A stretch of DNA of 14,146 nucleotides from an uncultured Eubacteriales bacterium (GTDB lineage Bacteria; Bacillota; Clostridia; Monoglobales; Monoglobaceae). Below are positions 1 through 4,398 of this stretch, one piece after another. The notes beneath the pieces were generated by a model. It had not been told where the DNA came from and searched no databases. It saw only the letters and a list, made by a program, of their open reading frames with translations. The position numbers and the translations under genes are program-made. The first letter of the stretch is position 1, and every line of letters begins with the position of its first letter. The stretch covers positions 1-14,146 of the forward strand of contig CAJKNM010000039.1 in assembly GCA_905201285.1 (NCBI GenBank), given 5' to 3'.

Positions 1-65
1 CGAACGGCGCAAGGGCGCGGCTTGCGCAACCGGGTCGGGCAAATCGCGGCAGCCAGCAAAAGTCC

Positions 66-94
66 TTGACAGGTTTTTCTTTATATGATATAAT
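66..94 (+). promoter_or_regulatory. Perfect consensus sigma-A promoter for candidate small RNA
   Basis: TTGACA at 66-71 and TATAAT at 89-94 are separated by exactly 17 bases, a full match to the housekeeping bacterial promoter. Transcription would begin near 101. The only product possible before the terminator at 150-195 is a short RNA, because no ribosome-bound reading frame of useful length lies between. I see no operator-like repeat around it, so it may be constitutive. Confidence 0.8.
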
Positions 95-100
95 AGAAAC

Positions 101-196
101 AGAAAAGGCAGAACCTCAAACGGTTATGCCCGAAGAAAATTTTTGGTTATAATGTAACCGCCGCTTTTCCCGGGCTGGCGGTTACATTACTTTTTC
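101..196 (+). ncRNA. Candidate structured small RNA, about 95 nt
   Basis: This is the predicted transcript from the perfect promoter at 66-94 to the T-run at 191-195. Near its 5' end GGCAGAACC (107-115) pairs with GGTTATGCC (122-130) around a six-base loop, giving eight pairs and one G-A mismatch. Its 3' end is a 13-bp terminator hairpin. It matches none of the housekeeping RNAs I know (4.5S/SRP, 6S, tmRNA, RNase P). The only ATG inside it (126) opens an eight-codon frame without a ribosome binding site, so a noncoding role is likelier. It faces a - strand leader and small ORF (428 to about 150) and would be antisense to their 3' end, like the antitoxin RNA of convergent type I toxin-antitoxin loci. 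That role is inference. The promoter, hairpins and T-run are seen directly. Confidence 0.55.
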
Positions 197-278
197 GGCG
201 AAAATTATCGCATAAACTGTGATAACAAAAAGCGCAAAAAGCACTTTTCTTGCCATAAGTATAATGCTTACTTTTCAT
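147..278 (-). CDS. Alternative 43-residue small ORF in frame with the strong RBS
   Basis: ATG 278 sits six bases after GGAGGG, an ideal ribosome binding site, and opens a 43-residue frame starting MKSKHYTYGK. It is rich in Cys, His, Lys and Arg and reads straight through the terminator hairpin, whose repeat it translates as VTASPG and similar. Coding through a terminator is unusual. The overlapping frame (182-256) looks more like a natural membrane peptide, so this frame may be real only at its 5' end. I do not recognise either product. The strong binding site argues that something here is translated; which frame is unresolved. Confidence 0.3.
   Translation of the reverse strand: MKSKHYTYGKKSAFCAFCYHSLCDNFRRKSNVTASPGKAAVTL
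150..195 (+). terminator. Strong intrinsic terminator of the small RNA
   Basis: Arms 150-162 and 177-189 are a perfect 13-bp inverted repeat (TAATGTAACCGCC). The 14-base loop contains CCCGGG, and a run of five T at 191-195 follows. On the opposite strand the hairpin has no proper T-run, so termination of the facing transcript is less certain, and that transcript could extend across the whole small RNA. Confidence 0.8.
182..256 (-). CDS. Candidate 24-residue hydrophobic peptide (possible type I toxin-like)
   Basis: The frame starts at ATG 256 and begins MARKVLFALF, continues as an uninterrupted hydrophobic stretch (V-I-T-V-Y-A-I-I-F-A) and ends AEKVM. Its stop codon lies inside the first arm of the terminator hairpin. 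A single membrane-spanning segment with charged ends is typical of type I toxins and other bacterial membrane micropeptides. The difficulty is initiation. The excellent Shine-Dalgarno at 285-293 is about 28 bases upstream and serves ATG 278, which is in another frame. Removing one A from the AAAA run just after ATG 278 would fuse that start to this frame as a 31-residue peptide. So either this ATG is used directly, a frameshift joins the two, or the locus is degenerate. Confidence 0.35.
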   Translation of the reverse strand: MARKVLFALFVITVYAIIFAEKVM

Positions 279-428
279 AAGCATCCCTCCTTTCATAGAC
301 TCGGTTAAAAATAACCTGTGAATATAAAAGAGGGGCATAACCGCCGGTGTTTAACACCGCGAGTGAAATCCTGCCTTATTCCATGCGGAATATCCGCATT
401 CTCTATTTTATCACAAATTTTAACAAAC
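279..428 (-). promoter_or_regulatory. Structured leader with sequestered Shine-Dalgarno
   Basis: This is the - strand 5' untranslated region between a predicted start near 428 and ATG 278. The ribosome binding site AAAGGAGGG (285-293) can pair with CCCTCTTTT (326-334), nine pairs including one G-U. The intervening loop contains a smaller hairpin, 303-307 with 312-316. Upstream are a hairpin with arms 345-350 and 354-359, a GGCA/TGCC pairing (372-375 with 334-337), and a further inverted repeat around 381-399 (AATGCGGATATTCCGCAT). Together these suggest that translation is held off until the structure changes. It does not match a riboswitch class I can name. The pairing is seen in the sequence; the regulation is inferred. 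Confidence 0.5.
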
Positions 429-434
429 TTCAAC

Positions 435-463
435 ATAATATCAAATATGTAATTAACTTGTAA
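435..463 (-). promoter_or_regulatory. Probable promoter of the - strand leader/small ORF
   Basis: Read on the - strand, TTACAA (458-463) is followed after 17 bases by TATTAT (435-440). Five of six bases match the consensus in each box. It points toward the structured leader and small ORF, giving a start near 428. The region is very AT-rich, so a chance match cannot be dismissed. Confidence 0.45.
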
Positions 464-659
464 TAAATTTAATTTGGTTTTTATAATGCTTAATTCCGAA
501 CAATTATGCGTCTGTTCCCCGCTCAAAATCACAAATTTTTCGCACCTTTTTCCAAATTGGTTTACATAATTATAACAATTAACAAAAAATTACGTTTTTG
601 CGCCTTATAACAGGCGCAAATTTTGGGAAAAACTCGTGTCGAATTTTATTAATTTGCTC
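464..659. other. AT-rich intergenic stretch with one clear hairpin
   Basis: I see no gene on either strand. The reading frame covering 305-532 on the - strand has no ribosome binding site and low-complexity composition. The one notable element is a perfect inverted repeat, TTTGCGCC (597-604) and GGCGCAAA (613-620), with an eight-base loop. It lies about 40 bases upstream of the next promoter. A short T-run on its + strand side could make it a weak terminator, but nothing upstream obviously needs one. Confidence 0.5.
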
Positions 660-688
660 TTGCGATAACTGTCGGTTTATGGCATAAT
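660..688 (+). promoter_or_regulatory. Likely sigma-A promoter of the DUF6514-like gene
   Basis: TTGCGA (660-665) and CATAAT (683-688) are separated by 17 bases. Four of six and five of six positions match the consensus. The start would be near 695, about 50 bases before the coding region, so the gene is probably transcribed alone, with a terminator directly after it. Confidence 0.55.
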
Positions 689-745
689 AAAGATAAGCAA
701 AGGACCGGTCTTTAATCATAAATACGAAAGGTGATTTATAATAAA

Positions 746-991
746 ATGGAGTCAAAAACTGTATATGAAATTAAGACGGAAGACGGAAAAACCGCAAGAA
801 TTGAGATGTCTGTAACGCAAAAAAACGGATGCGAAAGGCCTTATGGAATCTATGCCGCAATATCCGACGGAATCACGCGCGACGAGGCATACGCAAACGA
901 AAGATTTTTCACGCACGAGGAAGCCGAGGCCACAGTCAAAATGCTCTGCCGCGGTACGGTAACGCCGTGCACTCTATGCGATATTATTTAA
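746..991 (+). CDS. Small DUF6514-like protein of unknown function
   Basis: This 81-residue protein resembles, from memory, the small Clostridia proteins grouped as DUF6514. These carry an early Y-G-I motif (here RPYGIYAAI), a charged middle with an R-F pair (NERFFTHEEAE) and a closing GTVTP-x-T-L-x-D-I signature (here GTVTPCTLCDII). No signal peptide, membrane segment or catalytic motif is visible, and the function of the family is unknown to me. I chose ATG 746. AAAGGTGA (727-734) serves it at a slightly long spacing of 11 bases, and the upstream GTG 731 lies inside that sequence and lacks a site of its own. It is flanked by its own promoter and terminator, so it is monocistronic. Confident that it is coding, less so of the family name. 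Confidence 0.75.
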   Translation: MESKTVYEIKTEDGKTARIEMSVTQKNGCERPYGIYAAISDGITRDEAYANERFFTHEEAEATVKMLCRGTVTPCTLCDII

Positions 992-997
992 TCTAAG

Positions 998-1029
998 CCG
1001 CCGCTTTTAATAAGCGGCGGTATTTTTTT
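998..1029 (+). terminator. Intrinsic terminator after the small DUF gene
   Basis: CCGCCGCTT (998-1006) and AAGCGGCGG (1012-1020) form a perfect nine-bp stem with a five-base loop. A run of seven T follows at 1023-1029. It lies seven bases after the stop codon. Confidence 0.9.
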
Positions 1030-1048
1030 ATAAAATTTTAAAAAAGTA

Positions 1049-1077
1049 TGGATTTTTACCTTTAAATATGATACAAT
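1049..1077 (+). promoter_or_regulatory. Possible promoter of rnhA and the following operon
   Basis: TACAAT (1072-1077) is a good -10 box. The base run 17 positions upstream, TGGATT (1049-1054), is a weak -35 box with three of six matches. Because a terminator sits just upstream and the genes after it are tightly spaced, some promoter is needed here, and this is the best candidate. Confidence 0.4.
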
Positions 1078-1120
1078 GACTAAGACTTAACTATTTTGGT
1101 TATCATAGGAGATATGGAAT

Positions 1121-1573
1121 ATGGCAGAGTTAACTGAGGTACAGCTTTATACAGACGGTGCATGCAGCGGAAATCCCGGTCCGGGCGGATACGGGGCGAT
1201 TTTGCGATGCAAGGGCTATGAAAAGGAAATCTCAGGCGGCGAAGCCAAAACCACAAACAACCGTATGGAGCTTATGGCGGTTATCCGCGGCCTTGAGGCC
1301 TTAAACCGGAGGTGCCGCGTGACTATATACAGCGACTCTAAATATTTTGTCGACGCTGTCGAAAAAGGCTGGGCGAAGTCATGGAAGAAAAATGGCTGGC
1401 GTAATGCCTCAAAACAACCCGCGAAGAACCCCGACTTATGGGAAAAGCTTCTCACGCTTTTAGACAGCCACGAGGTGAAACTCGTTTGGCTCAAGGGACA
1501 CGCGGGGCATCCGGAAAACGAACGCTGTGACCGTATGGCTGTTGCGGAATCCAAAAAATTTCAAAATATTTAA
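1121..1573 (+). CDS. rnhA: Ribonuclease HI
   Basis: This cytoplasmic endonuclease cuts the RNA strand of RNA-DNA hybrids, clearing R-loops and replication primers with two metal ions. At 150 residues it has the normal bacterial RNase HI length (E. coli 155). The four catalytic acids are in place: D12 in YTDGACSGNPGPGGYG, E50 in NNRMELMA, D72 in YSDSKYFVDA and D137 in NERCDRMA, with the helper His127 in KGHAGHPEN. The basic handle region KGWAKSWKKNGWRN, which grips the hybrid, is also present, so this is not a handle-less archaeal type. AGGAG at 1107-1111, nine bases before ATG, fixes the start. It opens the + strand gene run, and 61 bases separate it from the cysteine desulfurase gene. Confidence 0.96.
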   Translation: MAELTEVQLYTDGACSGNPGPGGYGAILRCKGYEKEISGGEAKTTNNRMELMAVIRGLEALNRRCRVTIYSDSKYFVDAVEKGWAKSWKKNGWRNASKQPAKNPDLWEKLLTLLDSHEVKLVWLKGHAGHPENERCDRMAVAESKKFQNI

Positions 1574-1634
1574 AAATCGATTACAGAACATCTGCTTCGA
1601 TTGCTCCTGTAACAAGAGAAAGGTAGGAAACAAA

Positions 1635-2813
1635 ATGACAAAACGCATTTATGTAGACAACGCCGCAACCACCAAGGTTGCGCCCGAAGTGGTTGAGGCT
1701 ATGCTTCCGTACTTCACCGAGAACTTCGGGAATCCGTCGAGTATCTATGCCGAAGGCAGAGAGGCAAAAAAGGCAATCGAAAGAGCACGCGAACAGGTAG
1801 CCAAAGCAATCGGTGCCGACCCGAAAGAAATTTATTTTACCGGCTCGGGAAGCGAGGCCGACAACTGGGCGCTTCGCTCAACCGCAAAAGCACTGAAATC
1901 AAAGGGAAACCACATAATCACCTCATCGGTGGAACATCATGCCGTTCTACACACCTGTCAGGACTTAGAAAAGCAGGGGTATGAAGTGACCTATCTGCCG
2001 GTTGACAAGTATGGCATGGTATCACCCGAGGACGTAAAGGCTGCGATAAAGGATACAACCATTATGATAAGCATAATGACTGCCAACAACGAAATCGGTA
2101 CTATTATGCCTATTGCCGAAATAGGCGAAATAGCCAAAAGCGCCGGTGTCGTGTTCCACACCGACGCGGTTCAGGCGGTCGGAAACGTCCATATAGATGT
2201 AAACGAAATGAATATTGATATGCTGTCGCTTACCGGACATAAATTTCACGGTCCCAAAGGCTCGGGCGCGTTATTTGTACGAAACGGCGTTCGCCTTATC
2301 TCATTCATAACCGGCGGCGCTCAGGAAAGAATGCGCCGCGCGGGAACCGAGAATGTTCCGGGCATCGTGGGCCTTGGTAAGGCGATTGAGATGGCAACCG
2401 CAAATATAAACCAAAAACAGAAAAAACTGACCGCCCTGCGCGACGCTTATATCAAAAAGGTTCTTGAAACAATTCCGTATTCACACCTTAACGGTCATCC
2501 GACCAAAAGACTTCCGGGTAACGCAAATATCTCATTTGAATTTATTGAGGGTGAAGGTATGCTTCTGAGCCTTGATATGAAAGGGATTTCCGCGTCCAGC
2601 GGAAGCGCCTGCACTTCAGGCTCGCTTGACCCGTCTCACGTTCTTCTCGCCATTGGACTAAAACACGAAGAGGCTCACGGCTCGCTTCGCGTATCGTTCG
2701 GCGAAGATAACACGATGGAGGATGTAAACTATATCGCGGATTCGCTCAAGGAAATTGTCGAGCGTCTCAGAATGATGTCACCTCTTTATGAAGAGATGTT
2801 AAAGAATAAATAA
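1635..2813 (+). CDS. nifS: Cysteine desulfurase (NifS/IscS type)
   Basis: This PLP enzyme takes sulfur from L-cysteine, leaving alanine and a persulfide on its active-site cysteine, and hands the sulfur to the Fe-S scaffold and to tRNA thiolation. The 392-residue protein shows the class V aminotransferase pattern: YVDNAATT at the start, GSGSEADNWA, SVEHHAVLH with the PLP-stacking His101, HTDAVQAVG, and the Schiff-base lysine K203 in LTGHKFHGPKG. The catalytic cysteine is C326 in SGSACTSGSLDPSHVL, a loop typical of the IscS/NifS group rather than SufS. The frame stays open 36 codons further upstream, overlapping rnhA, but the conserved start and the AGGTAGG before ATG 1635 favour this start. 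The scaffold gene follows at once, then mnmA, the usual Clostridia set. NifS and IscS names are used interchangeably here, and I see no nitrogenase genes. Confidence 0.95.
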   Translation: MTKRIYVDNAATTKVAPEVVEAMLPYFTENFGNPSSIYAEGREAKKAIERAREQVAKAIGADPKEIYFTGSGSEADNWALRSTAKALKSKGNHIITSSVEHHAVLHTCQDLEKQGYEVTYLPVDKYGMVSPEDVKAAIKDTTIMISIMTANNEIGTIMPIAEIGEIAKSAGVVFHTDAVQAVGNVHIDVNEMNIDMLSLTGHKFHGPKGSGALFVRNGVRLISFITGGAQERMRRAGTENVPGIVGLGKAIEMATANINQKQKKLTALRDAYIKKVLETIPYSHLNGHPTKRLPGNANISFEFIEGEGMLLSLDMKGISASSGSACTSGSLDPSHVLLAIGLKHEEAHGSLRVSFGEDNTMEDVNYIADSLKEIVERLRMMSPLYEEMLKNK

Positions 2814-2850
2814 TACCCGTCAATAAAAGTCAACAGAAAGGAATTTTTAT

Positions 2851-3297
2851 ATGTATAGCGAAAAGGTAATGGATCACTTCACCAATCCGAGAAACGTCGG
2901 TGAAATTGAGGACGCAAACGCGGTAGGCCAGGTTGGAAACCCGAAATGCGGCGATATAATGAAGATTTATATGAAGATAAACGATGACACAAAGGTTATC
3001 GAGGATGTAAAGTTTAAGACCTTCGGCTGCGGAGCGGCGATTGCAACAAGCAGTATGGCAACCGAGCTTGTAAAGGGCAAGACGATTGACGAAGCGCTTG
3101 AGCTTACCAATCAGGCTGTCGCTGAGGCGCTTGACGGCCTTCCGCCAATAAAAATGCACTGTTCAAACCTTGCTGAAGAAGCGGTTCATGCCGCAATTAT
3201 TAACTATTATGAGAATAAAGGCATCGATGCAAGCCACCTCAAGAGCTGCACGGGTGACTGCTGCTGTTGTTCACACAACGATGACCATAACGAATAA
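2851..3297 (+). CDS. nifU: Fe-S cluster assembly scaffold (NifU/IscU-like)
   Basis: This scaffold receives sulfide from the desulfurase encoded just upstream and builds [2Fe-2S] or [4Fe-4S] clusters for transfer to apoproteins. The 148-residue protein is a single IscU-like domain: MYSEKVMDHFTNPRNVG at the start, C33 and D35 in GNPKCGDIM, C60 in KTFGCGAAIATSS, and C104 in IKMHCSNLAEEA, the three ligand cysteines plus the aspartate that keeps the cluster labile. The C-terminal tail after about residue 128 is extra and cysteine-rich: SCTGDCCCCSH followed by a further His near the end, six cysteines within about ten residues counting C133. It lacks the NifU ferredoxin and Nfu domains, so it is NifU-like only in the scaffold part. 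AAAGGAA seven bases before ATG fixes the start. Confidence 0.93.
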   Translation: MYSEKVMDHFTNPRNVGEIEDANAVGQVGNPKCGDIMKIYMKINDDTKVIEDVKFKTFGCGAAIATSSMATELVKGKTIDEALELTNQAVAEALDGLPPIKMHCSNLAEEAVHAAIINYYENKGIDASHLKSCTGDCCCCSHNDDHNE

Positions 3298-3315
3298 GCG
3301 AAGGGAATGTCGAAA

Positions 3316-4392
3316 ATGGCAGAACGAGTTGTAATAGGAATGTCCGGCGGCGTCGACAGCAGCGTTGCTGCCGCCCTGCTTAAAGAGCGCGGATACGAGG
3401 TTATCGGTGTAACAATGAGGCTTTGGGACGGCGAAAACATAAACGGATGTATATCAGAGAGCACCTGCTGCTCTCTGTCCGCCGTTGAGGACGCCCGACG
3501 CGTCTGTGACAAGCTGGATATTGAATATCACGTCCTTGACTTCCGCAAGGAATTTTCGGAAAAGGTTATCGACTATTTTACGGCCGAATACATACACGGC
3601 AGGACCCCGAACCCATGTATCGCGTGCAATAAATTTTTAAAGTTTGACGCAATGGCAAAGAAAGCTATGATTCTTAACGCGAAATACGTTGCCACCGGAC
3701 ACTATGCAAGGATTGAAAAAGACCCGTCAAGTGGCCGCTATCTTTTAAAACGCGCTAAGTCGGACGCAAAAGACCAGACTTATGCCCTATATAACCTAAC
3801 CCAGGAACAGCTGTCAAAAACACTTATGCCGCTTGGTGATTTTAAAGACAAACACGAGGTTCGGAAGTATGCCGAAAGTCTCGGCTTAGTAACGGCGAAA
3901 AAGCCGGACAGCCAGGAAATATGCTTTGTTCCCGACAACGATTATGCCGCGTTTATAAAACGCAGGCTCGGTTCTCTTCCGGAGGAGGGGAATTTTGTCG
4001 ACCTTAAAGGAAATATTTTGGGCCGCCATAAGGGAATTGTAAATTACACCGTCGGACAGAGAAAAGGCCTCGGCATTGCCTTCGGGAAGCCGATGTTTGT
4101 AATCCGAATCGATGCGGCAAGGAACGAGATAGTCCTCGGCGAACAGGGAACCGAGTTCTCGGACACCTTGTATGCCGAAAACGCAAACTTTATTCCGTTT
4201 GACACAATCGACAGGCCTATCCGTGCCGAAGCAAAAATCCGATACAGCGCAAGACCCGCTCCGGGTACAGTCTCTATGGAAGGCGAACGTATGAAAATTG
4301 TATTTGATAAGCCGCAAAGGGCGATTACGCCAGGGCAGGCAGTCGTTCTGTACGACGGCGACACTGTACTCGGCGGTGCAACAATAATTTAA
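3316..4392 (+). CDS. mnmA: tRNA-specific 2-thiouridylase MnmA
   Basis: MnmA adds sulfur at position 2 of the wobble uridine U34 in Lys, Glu and Gln tRNAs, using ATP to adenylate the base and a persulfide sulfur that traces to a cysteine desulfurase. The PP-loop SGGVDS lies at residues 10-15. The catalytic pair is C101 in TPNPCIACNKF and C203 in DSQEICFVP. ATGHYAR and VGQRKGLGI are also typical. Length is 358 residues, normal for the family. Two starts are possible. The AAGGG at 3301-3305 is only one base from ATG 3307 but ten bases from ATG 3316, so I prefer 3316; the upstream start would add three residues. It directly follows the desulfurase and scaffold genes, which fits a shared sulfur supply, and pcrA starts six bases after its stop. 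Confidence 0.96.
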   Translation: MAERVVIGMSGGVDSSVAAALLKERGYEVIGVTMRLWDGENINGCISESTCCSLSAVEDARRVCDKLDIEYHVLDFRKEFSEKVIDYFTAEYIHGRTPNPCIACNKFLKFDAMAKKAMILNAKYVATGHYARIEKDPSSGRYLLKRAKSDAKDQTYALYNLTQEQLSKTLMPLGDFKDKHEVRKYAESLGLVTAKKPDSQEICFVPDNDYAAFIKRRLGSLPEEGNFVDLKGNILGRHKGIVNYTVGQRKGLGIAFGKPMFVIRIDAARNEIVLGEQGTEFSDTLYAENANFIPFDTIDRPIRAEAKIRYSARPAPGTVSMEGERMKIVFDKPQRAITPGQAVVLYDGDTVLGGATII

Positions 4393-4398
4393 CACGAG

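Noticed and set aside
3..152. Open + strand frame at the left edge ending at 150-152, which might be the 3' end of a gene cut by the window.
   Set aside because: It runs straight through the perfect promoter at 66-94 and ends inside the terminator arm. Its translation matches nothing I know, and two other frames are also open for part of this GC-rich edge. The first 65 bases may be the end of an upstream gene, but I cannot tell which frame.
305..532. 75-codon - strand frame.
   Set aside because: It has no ribosome binding site and AT-rich, low-complexity composition, and it overlaps the predicted promoter and structured leader.
1216..1554. 112-codon - strand frame inside rnhA.
   Set aside because: It is the antisense shadow of a clearly recognised gene, rich in Ser, Arg and Phe, with no ribosome binding site.
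1579..1618. Inverted repeats (TTACAG/CTGTAA and ATCGA/TCGAT) between rnhA and the desulfurase gene, considered as a terminator or an IscR-type operator.
   Set aside because: There is no T-run, the stems are short and mutually exclusive, and the sequence does not match an IscR site I can recall.
1527..1634. N-terminal extension of the cysteine desulfurase overlapping rnhA.
   Set aside because: The 36 extra residues are not part of the family. ATG 1635 has a ribosome binding site and begins the conserved YVDNAATT region.
3886..4395. 169-codon - strand frame opposite mnmA.
   Set aside because: It is antisense to conserved MnmA coding sequence, and its protein has no recognisable domain.
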